Origin: Candidatus Enterococcus testudinis
GTDB taxonomy: Bacteria > Bacillota > Bacilli > Lactobacillales > Enterococcaceae
Length of the DNA: 64,000 nt
Direction of reading: 5' to 3'
NCBI RefSeq assembly: GCF_002140915.1
Contig: NZ_NGKU01000001.1
Coordinates: forward strand, 2,969,278 to 3,033,277
Under the pieces are notes generated by a model. It saw only the letters and a list, made by a program, of their open reading frames with translations, had not been told where the DNA came from and did not search any database. Position 1 is the stretch's first letter. The number at the start of each line of letters is the position of its first letter. Position numbers and translations under genes: made by a program. This document shows positions 17,477-27,277 of the stretch, in pieces.

Positions 17477-17609
17477 TTAATTAAATCTATTAATTAACTC
17501 TCATTGATCATACCCTATCTGTCGGAAAAAGTAAATCTGCACAGCTAGCTCATGCTTTTTATCACATTTTTTCTTGACATCTTTCCACTTAGTTAATATA
17601 CTTAATTAA
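17477..17609. promoter_or_regulatory. twin ROK operators and divergent promoter
   Basis: Two 21-bp sites share the form TTAATTAA-N5-TTAATTAA. One, at 17477-17497, lies in front of the ROK gene. The other, at 17589-17609, has one mismatch (TTAGTTAA-TATAC-TTAATTAA). The second overlaps the -10 of a near-consensus promoter for the acetyltransferase: TTGACA (17574-17579), 17 bp, TATACT (17597-17602). Confidence 0.8.
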
Positions 17610-17639
17610 AAACTTTAACTAAAATCAGAAAGGCAAGCT

Positions 17640-18271
17640 ATGGATATGAAAAAACGAATCGCCTCTGGTCAGTTATTTCTTGATCACTGCCAAGGGCTAG
17701 ATATTGAACGACAGCGCGCGCGGGTGCAGCGTCATAGATTGAATGCTTTATCGCCAGACCAGCTCACCGAAAAAGAGGCGCTGAAAAAAGATATTTTTGG
17801 CGCTTCTTGTAACGCTTGGATTGAAACCCCTTTCCTATTCACCTATGGAAGCAATATTCACTTTGGAACAGATTGCTATGTCAATTATCAGTGCAATTTC
17901 ATTGATGATGGGCAGATTTTGATTGGCGACCGGGTCATGTTCGGAGCCAATGTCACGATCGCCACTGTTGGGCATCCTGTTCACCCCGACTACCGCACCT
18001 TTATGTATGCGGAAACGGTCACGATCAAAGACAATTGCTGGATTGGTGCCGGCGTTGTGATCAAAATCCAGGGGTAACGATCGGTGAAAACTGTGTGATC
18101 GGCTCTGGCAGTGTCGTGACCAAAGACATCCCAGACAATACCGTTGCGGTAGGCAACCCGTGCCGTGTATTGCGATCCATCAACGAACATGACTACCACT
18201 ATTATCGAAACAATCGGCCAATCAATGCGAGTGAACTACAAACAGTCCAACAAGTAAACCAACAACCATAA
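17640..18271 (+). pseudogene. sugar O-acetyltransferase (maltose acetyltransferase-like), frameshifted
   Basis: A hexapeptide-repeat (left-handed beta-helix) acetyltransferase of about 208 residues split by a frameshift near 18060-18066. The first frame (MDMKKRIASGQLFLDHCQGL to [12 protein letters not shown]) ends at a TAA at 18075-18077. The second carries on [20 protein letters not shown] to a stop at 18271. The catalytic His lies in [11 protein letters not shown]. The run ATCAAAATCC at the break, where ATCAATCC would keep the hexapeptide register, points to an A-run length change. Its promoter carries a ROK operator and it leads an operon with the HAD phosphatase. Function is probably lost unless the break is a sequencing error. 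Confidence 0.85.
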
Positions 18272-18316
18272 GATGACGTTTCGCCAAAGGGCACGCCAAC
18301 AAAAGGAGAACGTACC

Positions 18317-19120
18317 ATGATAAAACTAATTATTACTGACTTAGACGGCACTTTTTTGACAAGCAAGAGTGATTTTGATCAGCAAGAATACCAACGGATC
18401 CAAGCATTGATGCACGACAAAGACATTATTTTTGCGGCTTGCACGGGCAAGCAATGTGAACGCGTCGAAGAATTATTTGGGCTTGAAGCGTCAAAAGACA
18501 TTTGGATTTTAGGAGATAGTGCTACACGCATCAAACATCAAGGCCAATATGTCTATGAATCATTGTTGCCAAACACAGTTGGTCGAGAAATCATCCAGAC
18601 TTTAGATTCGATCGCCTCAGATCATGTGATTATTGCCTGCACACCGACAGCGGCCTTTATCAAAGAAACAATTCCTGAAGAAGAAGCCCAAAAAGTGCGC
18701 GGTTCTTACGCTGTTGTTCAAAAAATGGCCGATCTTGCCGACATCCAAGAAGATTTTGTCAAGATCACTGTCTTCGATCCGAAACTACGCTGCTTTGAAA
18801 GTGTCAAATCAATGCAGTCATTCAGTGATCGCGCTTACATCGTAGCCTCGGAAGCTGCTTGGATCGATATTTCAAACCATAATGTGCATAAAGGAACAAC
18901 TGTCAATGAATTGCAAAAAAGACTGCACGTCACCAAAGCCGAAACGATTGCCTTTGGCGATGGCTTCAATGATCTGGAATTATTTGCACAAGCAGGCATC
19001 AGCTTTGCGATGGCCAACGCTTTTGACGAAGTCAAAGCGCGCGCTGATTTTGTCACAAAATCAAATGACGAAAATGGCGTCCTACGCACCATCGAAAAGT
19101 TACTCACCACATTTGCTTAA
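18317..19120 (+). CDS. Cof-type HAD-IIB sugar-phosphate phosphatase
   Basis: A 267-residue HAD hydrolase. Motif I is DLDGT with nucleophile D8 and acid D10 (MIKLIITDLDGTF). Motif II is CTGKQ (Thr). Lysine motif III lies in HNVHKGTTVNEL, and motif IV is FGDGFNDLEL. A type IIB cap sits between motifs II and III. Such enzymes remove phosphate from sugar phosphates or cofactors. AAAGGAG precedes the start. The gene follows the broken acetyltransferase by about 45 bp under the same ROK-controlled promoter, so it probably acts on an overflow sugar phosphate (inference). Confidence 0.9.
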   Translation: MIKLIITDLDGTFLTSKSDFDQQEYQRIQALMHDKDIIFAACTGKQCERVEELFGLEASKDIWILGDSATRIKHQGQYVYESLLPNTVGREIIQTLDSIASDHVIIACTPTAAFIKETIPEEEAQKVRGSYAVVQKMADLADIQEDFVKITVFDPKLRCFESVKSMQSFSDRAYIVASEAAWIDISNHNVHKGTTVNELQKRLHVTKAETIAFGDGFNDLELFAQAGISFAMANAFDEVKARADFVTKSNDENGVLRTIEKLLTTFA

Positions 19121-19128
19121 GCTTCCCC

Positions 19129-19159
19129 AAGCTTGCCTCTAGACGATGGCAAGCTTTTT
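19129..19159 (+). terminator. Rho-independent terminator
   Basis: The stem AAGCTTGCC / GGCAAGCTT with a 10-nt loop is followed by a T-tract, after the HAD gene. Confidence 0.85.
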
Positions 19160-19180
19160 TTGTTGATTGCTCCTTTGCAG

Positions 19181-19211
19181 TTGACTTCAAGTTGAGTTGA
19201 AGCTGTAACCT
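19181..19211 (+). promoter_or_regulatory. MerR-type promoter with dyad
   Basis: TTGACT and TAACCT are separated by 19 bp. The inverted repeat CTTCAAGTTGAGTTGAAG (19185-19202) fills the spacer. The long spacer plus centred dyad is the MerR-activated promoter layout. The dyad differs from those of the two MerR genes seen here, so the regulator may lie elsewhere. Confidence 0.65.
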
Positions 19212-19257
19212 AGAATAAAGCACACAGCTATGACAGACACATAAAGGAGATGGACAC

Positions 19258-19842
19258 ATGGATAACAAGACATTCACAGATTATTTAAATAGCGGACAAG
19301 TCGTAAAGGCAGGTTCGGACTATCACCAGATGATGGCTAAGCTAAGTGACGAAGCCCGCAAACATACGACGGAGATCAATAACAAGTATCATACACAGGC
19401 AGAATTGCGGCAACGCTTCGCTCTATTGATTGGCAAAGAAGTCGATACTGATTTTGGTTTATTTCCACCCTTTTATACAGACTGCGGCAAAAATATTACC
19501 CTTGGTAAAGGTGTCTTTATCAACGCTGGGTGCCACTTCCAAGACCAAGGTGGAATCACTATCGGCGATGACACGCTGATTGGACATAACGTGGTGCTGG
19601 CCACATTGAATCACGGGCTTTCAGCAAAAACCAGAAAGGATCTCTACCCAGCGCCTATCACCATTGGCAAGAATGTATGGATTGGCGCGCAAGCAACCAT
19701 ATTGCCTGGTGTCACGATTGGTGACCATGCGATTATTGCAGCCGGCGCAGTCGTCCAAAAAGACGTGGCGCCCAAGACGATCGTAGGCGGCGTACCAGCA
19801 AAACTGATCAAAACGATCGAGGATGAACCCGCCACTCATTGA
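19258..19842 (+). CDS. sugar O-acetyltransferase (LacA/Maa/NodL family)
   Basis: A 194-residue hexapeptide acetyltransferase, intact. It has an N-terminal helical cap ([20 protein letters not shown]), then beta-helix repeats [27 protein letters not shown] and [20 protein letters not shown]. The catalytic histidine is in [18 protein letters not shown] closes the helix, as in the family. AAAGGAG upstream sets the start. It is driven by a MerR-type promoter and is monocistronic. It is a paralogue of the frameshifted gene at 17640 and could cover its loss. The acetyl acceptor is unknown. Confidence 0.9.
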   Translation: MDNKTFTDYLNSGQVVKAGSDYHQMMAKLSDEARKHTTEINNKYHTQAELRQRFALLIGKEVDTDFGLFPPFYTDCGKNITLGKGVFINAGCHFQDQGGITIGDDTLIGHNVVLATLNHGLSAKTRKDLYPAPITIGKNVWIGAQATILPGVTIGDHAIIAAGAVVQKDVAPKTIVGGVPAKLIKTIEDEPATH

Positions 19843-19845
19843 TCC

Positions 19846-19889
19846 AAAAAAACAGGTGGCCAGCAAAAAATGCTGCGCCACCTGTTTTT
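19846..19889. terminator. bidirectional terminator
   Basis: The arms AAAAACAGGTGGC and GCCACCTGTTTTT enclose a 16-nt loop between convergent genes. Confidence 0.85.
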
Positions 19890-19912
19890 GGTTGCTTGTT
19901 TTATCCTATGGC

Positions 19913-20323
19913 TTATGCCTCTTGCTTGAATCGGAAAGTCCCTTTCACATGGGTTTCTGTTTCATCTTCGACTGCTTGTGTATAATAGGAAATTTTGTAG
20001 TCGATATAATCCAATGTCGCGGTCAATTCGCTGATTTGCGCTTCTAGGCATGCTCTGCGTTCTTTGAACATGGCGAGGCGCTGATTGAGTGAGTCATCTC
20101 CAATTTGACACCAGGACATGAATGTTTTGATTTCTTTGATCGACATCCCTGATTTTTTCAAACATTCGATCGTGAATAAGGTAGACACCGCTTCTTCATC
20201 AAATATGCGGTTGCCTTGCTCGTTTTTCTTGATTGCTGGAATCAACCCTTCTGCGTCATAGTACCGCAATGTAGACGGATTGAGATTGAATTTTTTGGCG
20301 ACTGCGCCAATCGTATCTGCCAT
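19913..20323 (-). CDS. MerR-family transcriptional regulator
   Basis: A 136-residue MerR protein. It has the HTH domain DTIGAVAKKFNLNPSTLRYYDAEGLIP with wing GNRIFDEEAVSTLF, then helix GMSIKEIKTFMSW. A coiled-coil dimer helix follows (RLAMFKERRACLEAQISELTATLDYIDYKISYY). I preferred the ATG at 20323 because AAGAGG is too near the GTG at 20332. It is divergent from the zinc alcohol dehydrogenase. Both promoters have 19-bp spacers filled by near-identical dyads, so autoregulation and activation of the dehydrogenase are likely. Inducers in this subgroup are often aldehydes (known for relatives, inferred here). Confidence 0.9.
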   Translation of the reverse strand: MADTIGAVAKKFNLNPSTLRYYDAEGLIPAIKKNEQGNRIFDEEAVSTLFTIECLKKSGMSIKEIKTFMSWCQIGDDSLNQRLAMFKERRACLEAQISELTATLDYIDYKISYYTQAVEDETETHVKGTFRFKQEA

Positions 20324-20364
20324 ATAAGCCACCCTCTTTGTGATTTTTGCATTGCTTCAACCTT

Positions 20365-20395
20365 AGTTTAACCCCTAAAGTATACTTTAAGTCAA
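20365..20395 (-). promoter_or_regulatory. MerR autoregulatory promoter
   Basis: On the minus strand TTGACT (20390-20395), a 19-bp spacer and TAAACT (20365-20370). The spacer holds the dyad TAAAGTATACTTTA. Confidence 0.75.
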
Positions 20396-20431
20396 CCAGA
20401 AACATTTTTGCACCTTTTTGACGTCTTTCCC

Positions 20432-20462
20432 TTGCCTTAAAGTACACTTCAAGATTTACACT
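20432..20462 (+). promoter_or_regulatory. MerR-activated promoter of the alcohol dehydrogenase
   Basis: TTGCCT (20432-20437), a 19-bp spacer and TACACT (20457-20462). The spacer is covered by the dyad CTTAAAGTACACTTCAAG (20436-20453), close in sequence to the dyad in the divergent MerR promoter. Confidence 0.78.
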
Positions 20463-20494
20463 AGCTGTATGTTGAAGAAGAAAGAAGGATGTAT

Positions 20495-21553
20495 ATGAAA
20501 TCAGCTATTTTTGAAAAAGCCGGGCTTGTTTCTGTCCAAGAAGTAGACAGACCACAGTTGCAAGCAACCGATGATGTCATCATCAAAATCGTGCGGGCCT
20601 GTGTCTGCGGTTCTGACCTCTGGTCTTATGCCCATGGTGACAACAAAGAACCCCACTCTGTCAACGATGGCCATGAGGCATTAGGGATTGTGGAAGAAAT
20701 TGGTACAGCTATTACCACCGTTAAACCCGGTGACTTCGTGATCGTTCCTTTCACCCATGGTTGTGGGGAATGTGATGCCTGTCGTGCAGGATTCGATGGG
20801 ACTTGTGATCGCCACCAAGGTGCGACCAACTGGTCCCATGGCTTTCAATCAGAGTACGTCCGTTTCCATTATGGCAACTGGGCGCTGGTCAAAGTCCCTG
20901 GTCAACCATCGGATTACACGGAAGGCATGATCAAATCACTGCTGACTTTGGCAGATGTGATGCCAACAGGTTATCATGCTGCCCGTTGTGCCCATGTTCA
21001 AAGAGGCGATAAAGTGGTCGTTATTGGCGATGGGGCCGTTGGTCAATGCGCTGTGATCGCCGCAAAAATGCTTGGGGCTTCACAAATCGTCTTAATGAGT
21101 CGACACCCAGACCGTCAAGAAATGGCCCGCCAATCTGGTGCAACAGCAGTCGTTGCAGCGCGCGGTGAAGCCGGGATTGCTGAAGTACGAGAAGTCTTAG
21201 GTGGTGGCGCTGATGCGGCATTAGAATGTGTTGGTACCGAAGCGGCTATCGAGCAAGCGCTTGGGGTCTTGCACAATGGTGGCCGTATTGGCTATGTCGG
21301 TGTCCCTCACTACAACAATCGGCCCATTGGCTCGACATTTGCCCAAAATATCTCGATTGCCGGTGGTTCTGCTTCTGTGACCACCTATGACAAAGAAGTC
21401 TTACTGAAAGCAGTCTTGGATGGGACCATTGATCCTGGCCGTGTTTTCACCCAAACGTATCTATTGGCACAAATCAACCAAGCCTATGCAGATATGCAAA
21501 ATCGTCGCACGATCAAATCGATGGTGGTTGTTTCGAAAAAGATGACCGACTGA
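20495..21553 (+). CDS. zinc-dependent alcohol dehydrogenase (MDR family)
   Basis: A 352-residue medium-chain dehydrogenase. The catalytic zinc site is CVCGSDLW with GHEALGIVEEIG. The structural zinc site is CGECDACRAGFDGTC. The NAD(P)-binding Rossmann motif is VIGDGAVGQCAV. I chose the ATG at 20495 (MKSAIFEKAG) since GAAGG is 6 bases upstream; an ATG at 20489 overlaps that site. Control by the divergent MerR protein suggests a role in aldehyde or electrophile detoxification, as for AdhA-AdhR pairs in Bacillus (analogy). A strong terminator follows. Substrate not determined. Confidence 0.92.
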   Translation: MKSAIFEKAGLVSVQEVDRPQLQATDDVIIKIVRACVCGSDLWSYAHGDNKEPHSVNDGHEALGIVEEIGTAITTVKPGDFVIVPFTHGCGECDACRAGFDGTCDRHQGATNWSHGFQSEYVRFHYGNWALVKVPGQPSDYTEGMIKSLLTLADVMPTGYHAARCAHVQRGDKVVVIGDGAVGQCAVIAAKMLGASQIVLMSRHPDRQEMARQSGATAVVAARGEAGIAEVREVLGGGADAALECVGTEAAIEQALGVLHNGGRIGYVGVPHYNNRPIGSTFAQNISIAGGSASVTTYDKEVLLKAVLDGTIDPGRVFTQTYLLAQINQAYADMQNRRTIKSMVVVSKKMTD

Positions 21554-21600
21554 ATGATTCTGTGTTACTTAGTGTGAGAAAAACACACATAAAGTACAAA

Positions 21601-21625
21601 GGGGCTGTATCAACAGCCCCTTTCG
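21601..21625 (+). terminator. Rho-independent terminator
   Basis: The stem GGGGCTGT/ACAGCCCC with a 4-nt loop is followed by TTTCG, after the alcohol dehydrogenase. Confidence 0.85.
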
Positions 21626-21720
21626 TTTACATAAAAATAGATATTCACTCCTATGATTTACTCAGAAAAAAAATCATCCTCTTTTGAAATACGCAACTGT
21701 TTTAACAGAATACGTCTAGC

Positions 21721-23091
21721 TTAACCAATCATCACTCGCTCTTCAGGAAATTTGTATCCAACTTCTCGCTGGTTGGCTTTTTTCATCAATGAAAAAGCAA
21801 CTGTCATGATTCCCACACGACCAATGAACATCAAAAGAATGATCAATAGCTTGCCGAAAACCGATAAATAGGGCGTAAGTCCCATCGTCAAGCCCACAGT
21901 CCCAAAAGCTGAAAAGACCTCAAAGGCAATATATTGCAAACCGAATGTCGGGTTTTGCGGCATATTTTCAGTAATCGATAACAGGAAAATAGATATGAAA
22001 CATAACGACAAAGTTAGAAAAAACAAAGTAAAAGCTCGCGAAACGGCAGATTCTTTAATTGTTCGGCCAAAAATCTCAGCTTGGCTGCGTCCTTTTAACA
22101 AGCTACGGACCTTGATGATCAAGACTGCAAATGTCGTTGTCTTCAATCCCCCAGCAGTTGATCCGGAGGTTCCGCCGATATACATTAACATCATCGTCAG
22201 CATCAAACTGGCTTGACTCATTTGTCCGTAATCAATACTGAAAAAGCCAGCTGTTCTTGGGGTGACCGCTAAGAACAAATATTGAAAAAAGCGTTCAATG
22301 ACAGAATCACCAGTGATCAACTGTGAATTTTTTTCGGTCAAAAAGAAGCCTACCGTTCCAAGAACAATCAAAACGATCATTGTGATCCATGCCAAGCGGC
22401 TATGTAAGGAACGTTTTTTGGATGCCCTATGCAGGAGATCGAACCAAACGAGAAAACCGAGACCGCCGGCGATAATCAAGAAACTGATGACCCCTAGCAC
22501 AAACGGTTCATTCTGAAATCCGACCATACTGTTGCCAAACAAATCAAAACCAGCATTACAAAAGGCCGAAATCGCATGAAAAACACTATACCAGAGACCC
22601 TGGCGCCAACCAAAACGAGGAACAAAAGCAAAAGCCAGCAATACAGCCCCACTAACTTGAATCAAAAAGGCGATCCGGATAATGTACCATGCTAAATGGA
22701 TTTCACCGGACATACGATCTAGATTCAAGGATTCTCGCAAAATCATCCGCGTACTAAGATGGACTCTTTTTCTTGCCAAAATGTAAAAGAAGACGGGAAT
22801 CGACATGAAGCCGATTCCACCAATTTCAATCAATATCAACAAAATGCCTTGGCCCCAGATATTATAATGATCCGCCACCGTTAAGGTAGAAAGACCCGTC
22901 ACACAAATAGCTGAAGTAGCAGTAAACAGAGCATCTAAAAAGTTGGTACCTGCACCACTTTTGGTGACCGTAGGCAACATCAGTAAGCCTGTCCCTGCCA
23001 ATATCAGTAAGAGAAACACTAGTGAGACGATTTGTGGAATTAAAAAGTGTTGATGTGCCAACTTTTTTTTCAAACGATCTCTTTTTTTCAT
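21721..23091 (-). CDS. ntpJ: K+ uptake transporter of the KtrB/NtpJ type
   Basis: A 456-residue Trk/Ktr-type potassium channel-like transporter with four pore repeats. The selectivity-filter loops read FTATSAICVTGLST, FHAISAFCNAGFDLFG, TPRTAGFFSIDYGQ and FSAFGTVGLTMGLTP, each with the key glycine. In E. hirae the equivalent gene ntpJ lies at the 3' end of the ntp operon and gives Na+-dependent K+ uptake. Here it follows ntpD by 83 bp on the same strand. I preferred the Met at 23091 because AAAGGA lies 8 bases before it. The small ntpH frame reported between D and J in E. hirae is not seen in the short gap here. Confidence 0.9.
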   Translation of the reverse strand: MKKRDRLKKKLAHQHFLIPQIVSLVFLLLILAGTGLLMLPTVTKSGAGTNFLDALFTATSAICVTGLSTLTVADHYNIWGQGILLILIEIGGIGFMSIPVFFYILARKRVHLSTRMILRESLNLDRMSGEIHLAWYIIRIAFLIQVSGAVLLAFAFVPRFGWRQGLWYSVFHAISAFCNAGFDLFGNSMVGFQNEPFVLGVISFLIIAGGLGFLVWFDLLHRASKKRSLHSRLAWITMIVLIVLGTVGFFLTEKNSQLITGDSVIERFFQYLFLAVTPRTAGFFSIDYGQMSQASLMLTMMLMYIGGTSGSTAGGLKTTTFAVLIIKVRSLLKGRSQAEIFGRTIKESAVSRAFTLFFLTLSLCFISIFLLSITENMPQNPTFGLQYIAFEVFSAFGTVGLTMGLTPYLSVFGKLLIILLMFIGRVGIMTVAFSLMKKANQREVGYKFPEERVMIG

Positions 23092-23174
23092 TCTCATTTC
23101 CTTTGACCTTTTTCAAAAACGAATGTCTTAGTAATCCAAGTCTTTTGCTTTCGTTTTTCTCTTATCATACCATT

Positions 23175-23804
23175 TTATTTTGATTTATTCTTCACTTTGA
23201 TCATTCTTGTTACATTCGCTCGTTCGTTTTCTTCTAACCGCATTTTGATCCCATATATGGCCTCTTCTAATTCAGGGATCGTCAAATATTCTAACGCATT
23301 GACCCGCCTGCGGGTTCGTTCGATTTCCCCTGCCATCAATTGACAGGTTTTTTCGATTTCTGTTAGAGCCAACAGCTTGGGCATAACGTCTGTAAAACGG
23401 GCGACAGCGTTATCTAAAGGAACATTGGAATTCAAAAATCCGTATTCGATCGGCGCTTGCATCACAGCATCATCATAGTCAAAATGCATGACCGGTACTT
23501 CTACACTCATGATATTTTTCGTTGATAATTCAAGGGAGACTTCAGTTGCAGGTAAAATAAACATTTCTTCAATGTATTTTTCATTGATTGTGGCATTGGC
23601 CAAGCGAAATGCCTTCATGGCATGTTGCAACTGCTCTTCCACATTTTTACGTAAATGATCATTTTTTTTGATTAATTCAATAAATTGACGCATGAGTTCA
23701 TCTTGTTTATCTTTTAATAATTTATGGCCGCGTTTAGCTGTCGCCAATTGTTTACTGAGGCGCGACAGCTCCATGCGGGTTGGATTAACGTTTTTTTGCG
23801 CCAT
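23175..23804 (-). CDS. ntpD: V-type Na+-ATPase subunit D (central shaft)
   Basis: A 209-residue central rotor subunit. The start [20 protein letters not shown] followed by [21 protein letters not shown] matches the family. I chose 23804 because GAGGAG is 6 bases upstream and the longer frame lacks homology-like sequence. The C-terminal helix ([23 protein letters not shown]) is the second arm of the coiled coil. Subunit D turns inside the A3B3 ring and couples ATP hydrolysis to the membrane rotor. The gene overlaps ntpB by 20 bp, a sign of translational coupling. It is the last V-ATPase gene of the operon. Confidence 0.95.
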   Translation of the reverse strand: MAQKNVNPTRMELSRLSKQLATAKRGHKLLKDKQDELMRQFIELIKKNDHLRKNVEEQLQHAMKAFRLANATINEKYIEEMFILPATEVSLELSTKNIMSVEVPVMHFDYDDAVMQAPIEYGFLNSNVPLDNAVARFTDVMPKLLALTEIEKTCQLMAGEIERTRRRVNALEYLTIPELEEAIYGIKMRLEENERANVTRMIKVKNKSK

Positions 23805-25182
23805 TATTCTCCTCTTCCGGTAAATATTCCGCCAGTAACGCATCACTGATTCGCTTCAGTTCGACTTTTGGCAACATCGCCAATAATTCCCAGCCCAATT
23901 CCAAGGTTTCGATAATGGAGCGGTTGGTTCGATATCCTTGATTCAAGTATTCAATTTCGAAGCGTTCTGCAAATTTAGCATAGATTTTATCAACGTCTGA
24001 CAAGGCCGATTCGCCTAAAACAACTGCTAATTCCTTGGATTGCTGTCCTTGCGCATATGCAGAAAACAACTGGTTCATCGTTGCAGCATGGTCTTTACGT
24101 GTTTTGCCTTCGCCTGTCCCTTTATCTTTTAAGCGTGACAGCGATGACAAGACATCGATTGGCGGTTGAATGCCATTTTTATATAAATCCCGAGACAAGA
24201 TGATTTGTCCTTCAGTGATATAGCCTGTTAAATCAGGAATTGGATGCGTTTTGTCATCTTCTGGCATAGTCAGAATCGGCAACTGCGTCACTGAACCTTT
24301 CAAGCCGCGAATTCGTCCGGCACGCTCATATAACGTTGACAAATTCGTGTAGAGATACCCTGGATACCCACGACGTCCCGGTACTTCACGGCGTGCAGAA
24401 GAGATCTCCCGTAAAGCTTCACAATAGTTGGTCATATCCGTCATGATCACCAAGACATGCATATCCTTTTCATAGGCCAAGTATTCAGCTGCCGTCAATG
24501 CCATTCGTGGGGTAGCGATCCGCTCGATCGCTGGATCATTTGCTAGATTCATAAAGACAACAGAATGGTCGATGGCGCCAGTTTGCCGAAAATCTTCCAT
24601 AAAATATTCTGCTTCTTCAAAGGTAATCCCAATGCCGGCAAATACAACAGCAAATTCATCTTCCGAGTTTAGCACTTGTGCTTGACGGGCAATTTGAGAG
24701 GCCAATTCTTTATGAGGCAAACCAGAACCTGAAAAAATTGGTAGTTTTTGTCCCCGAACCAATGTGTTCAAATGGTCAATTGATGAAATCCCCGTTTGAA
24801 TAAATTCATCAGGGTAATCTCGGGCTGCTGGATTAATGACTTCGCCGTTGATATCCATAAATTTTTCGGGAACGATCTCTACTCCACCGTCTTTGACCCG
24901 TCCTAAACCGTCAAAGACGCGCCCAATCATTTGCTCTGAAACGCCTAATTCCAAAGGATGCCCCAAAAAGCGGACCGCTGATTCGCGCAAGTTAATCCCT
25001 CCAGTCCCTTCAAAAATTTGGACTAATGCTTTGTCTTCTTGAATCTCAAGCACTTGGCCTTGTCGCATGTCTCCGTTTTGCATGCGGACTTCGATCAACT
25101 CTTCGTATTTGACACCAGAGACACGATCGACGGCCATCAATGGACCGACGACTTCTCCAATCGTTTTATATTCCTTGATCAT
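23785..25182 (-). CDS. ntpB: V-type Na+-ATPase subunit B (non-catalytic)
   Basis: A 465-residue regulatory subunit of the V1 head. It starts [20 protein letters not shown]. Residues around 150 read [19 protein letters not shown] in place of a Walker A loop, which marks the non-catalytic subunit. [31 protein letters not shown] is the conserved interface segment with the arginine that reaches into the A-subunit active site. The C-terminal domain ([21 protein letters not shown]) is complete. It overlaps the ntpA stop by 17 bp. Function follows from close similarity to the E. hirae enzyme as remembered. Confidence 0.96.
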   Translation of the reverse strand: MIKEYKTIGEVVGPLMAVDRVSGVKYEELIEVRMQNGDMRQGQVLEIQEDKALVQIFEGTGGINLRESAVRFLGHPLELGVSEQMIGRVFDGLGRVKDGGVEIVPEKFMDINGEVINPAARDYPDEFIQTGISSIDHLNTLVRGQKLPIFSGSGLPHKELASQIARQAQVLNSEDEFAVVFAGIGITFEEAEYFMEDFRQTGAIDHSVVFMNLANDPAIERIATPRMALTAAEYLAYEKDMHVLVIMTDMTNYCEALREISSARREVPGRRGYPGYLYTNLSTLYERAGRIRGLKGSVTQLPILTMPEDDKTHPIPDLTGYITEGQIILSRDLYKNGIQPPIDVLSSLSRLKDKGTGEGKTRKDHAATMNQLFSAYAQGQQSKELAVVLGESALSDVDKIYAKFAERFEIEYLNQGYRTNRSIIETLELGWELLAMLPKVELKRISDALLAEYLPEEENNGAKKR

Positions 25183-26953
25183 CAGTACGGTCTCCTTTCT
25201 GTAAAATTTCTTTTATCGTTGCTTTGATTTCTTGATGCAAAGCAGAAATTTTGGCAAATTCACCTTCAGGCAAATACTTCATGCGTGCAACTTTGTCTCG
25301 TAGTTCTTCAATTCCTGAGTAGACTTCTGAAAGATACGCGCCTAGTGTTAACGCATCTTCGGCTTCTTTGTGGAGCAATAAGATCGTTTCTAGCATTTTG
25401 AACTGCTTTTCACGAGAGGTAAACGTATCGACATCGTCAAAAGCATTTTGCTGTAAGAAATCTTCTCTCAAGGACTTGGTCGTTTCCAGCAATAATTGAT
25501 CTTTTTCTGATAAAGCGTCGATACCGACAAGACGAACGATCTCTGACAACTCAGATTCTTTTTGTAGCATCCGCATGGCTTCTGTTACTTGTTTGGACCA
25601 ATCCACTTGCATTTGCTGATCCAAAAAGGCGCCAAGTTCGTTTTCATATAAAGAATAACTCTTCAACCAATCGATTGATGGAAAATGACGTTTTTGCGCT
25701 AATGTGGCATCTAAGCCCCAAAATACTTTAACGACCCGTAAAGTATTTTGAGTAACTGGTTCCGAAATGTCCCCACCAGATGGTGACACGGCGCTGATTG
25801 CAGTAATACTGCCTTCTTGATCAGAACCTAAGCAAATCGCTTTCCCAGAACGTTCATAATACTCTGCCAAACGGCTACCTAAATAAGCCGGATATCCTTC
25901 ATCCCCAGGCATTTCCTCCAAACGACCAGACATTTCTCGCAGTGCTTCCGCCCAACGTGAGGTTGAATCCGCCATGATCGCCACTGAATAGCCCATGTCA
26001 CGGAAGTACTCTGCAATGGTAATCCCCGTATAAATCGACGCTTCCCGAGCGGCTACTGGCATATTTGATGTATTGGCAATCAAAACGGTTCTAGCCATTA
26101 AAGATTCACCACTGCGAGGATCGATCAACTCTGGAAATTCGTTCATTACATCTGTCATTTCATTGCCGCGTTCCCCACAGCCAACATAGACAACCAAGTC
26201 GACATCCGCCCACTTGGCAATTTGATGCTGAACAACGGTCTTTCCCGCACCAAAAGGACCCGGAACGGCTGAAGCCCCGCCTTTAGCGATTGGAAAGAAC
26301 GTGTCAATCACGCGCTGTCCTGTAATCATCGGTTCGATTGGATTCAGTTTTTGCTTCACTGGACGGCTATGACGAACCGGCCATTTTTGTAGCATCGTAA
26401 ATGAACGTTCTCCTTTAGTCGTATCTAAGACATAAATCACTTCATCAATCGTATATTCCCCTGCATAAACAGCTTTGACTGTTCCTGAAACGCCATGAGG
26501 AACCATAATTTTGTGATCGATCAGTGGTGTTTCTTGCACAGTTCCGATAACCATTCCGGTACTAACCGCTGCACCCACTTCGACCATCGGTACAAAAGAC
26601 CACTTTTTCTCATGATTCAACGCAGGCAATTGCACCCCGCGAGTCAAGAAGTTACTTTTGGTAACATCCATAAAGGTTTCCAAAGGGCGTTGGATCCCAT
26701 CAAACATTTGAGACATAATTCCGGGAGCCAATTCCACGGATAGCGGTTCACCAGTGGTTTCGACTGGTTCTCCGGGACCAATCCCTGAAGTTTCTTCGTA
26801 GACTTGGATCGAAGCGACGTCGCCGCGCATTTCGATGATTTCACCGACCACGCCTAAATCTCCTACATAACAGATATCTTCTAAACTTGCATGACCCATA
26901 TTTTTGGCTAAAACCAATGGACCTGATACTTTAATAATTGTTCCTTTTTCCAC
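25166..26953 (-). CDS. ntpA: V-type Na+-ATPase catalytic subunit A
   Basis: A 595-residue catalytic subunit that hydrolyses ATP in the A3B3 head. The Walker A loop is GPFGAGKT, followed by VVQHQIAKW, at about residues 232-239. The catalytic glutamate lies in the GCGERGNEM segment. The bulge domain typical of A subunits sits between the N-terminal barrel and the P-loop (residues about 115-190). [33 protein letters not shown] is the conserved Walker B-side region. Length equals that of the E. hirae protein (593) within two residues. The gene follows ntpG by 15 bp. Confidence 0.97.
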   Translation of the reverse strand: MEKGTIIKVSGPLVLAKNMGHASLEDICYVGDLGVVGEIIEMRGDVASIQVYEETSGIGPGEPVETTGEPLSVELAPGIMSQMFDGIQRPLETFMDVTKSNFLTRGVQLPALNHEKKWSFVPMVEVGAAVSTGMVIGTVQETPLIDHKIMVPHGVSGTVKAVYAGEYTIDEVIYVLDTTKGERSFTMLQKWPVRHSRPVKQKLNPIEPMITGQRVIDTFFPIAKGGASAVPGPFGAGKTVVQHQIAKWADVDLVVYVGCGERGNEMTDVMNEFPELIDPRSGESLMARTVLIANTSNMPVAAREASIYTGITIAEYFRDMGYSVAIMADSTSRWAEALREMSGRLEEMPGDEGYPAYLGSRLAEYYERSGKAICLGSDQEGSITAISAVSPSGGDISEPVTQNTLRVVKVFWGLDATLAQKRHFPSIDWLKSYSLYENELGAFLDQQMQVDWSKQVTEAMRMLQKESELSEIVRLVGIDALSEKDQLLLETTKSLREDFLQQNAFDDVDTFTSREKQFKMLETILLLHKEAEDALTLGAYLSEVYSGIEELRDKVARMKYLPEGEFAKISALHQEIKATIKEILQKGDRTDDQGI

Positions 26954-26968
26954 AACATCGGCTCCTCT

Positions 26969-27277
26969 CTATAGTATGTTTTGTCCGACCGCTTTTTCAA
27001 CATTATCTTGAATCATCCGTCTGCCGATTCCTCGGGAACCATCGTAATCAGGAATCAAGATGATCGCAGGTGTCATTTTTTGTTGGACCTTTGCTAATTC
27101 ATCGGGAATCATCTCTGCACATTTTTCAGTCAGATAGATAATCGTACTACTCTTCATTAATTTTGCCAGTGCCTGCTTGACTTCTTTTTCTTCCGAGGCA
27201 TAACAAACTTGGAACCCAAATAATTGAAAAGGAATGACGGATTCTTTCTCGCCGATCACACCGATTTTATGCGTCAT
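26969..27277 (-). CDS. ntpG: V-type Na+-ATPase subunit G (F-like shaft tip)
   Basis: A 102-residue subunit named G in E. hirae and F in archaeal nomenclature. It binds subunit D in the central shaft. The N-terminal Rossmann-like half reads MTHKIGVIGEKESVIPFQLF followed by GFQVCYA. IIYLTEKCAEMIPDELAKVQ and PAIILIPDYDGSRGIG follow, matching the family. It overlaps the end of ntpC by 11 bp. Assignment rests on position, length and these motifs. Confidence 0.94.
   Translation of the reverse strand: MTHKIGVIGEKESVIPFQLFGFQVCYASEEKEVKQALAKLMKSSTIIYLTEKCAEMIPDELAKVQQKMTPAIILIPDYDGSRGIGRRMIQDNVEKAVGQNIL

Noticed and set aside
18035..18080. Programmed ribosomal frameshift in the acetyltransferase gene
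   Set aside because: There is no slippery heptamer with a stimulatory stem, and acetyltransferases of this family are not known to use recoding.
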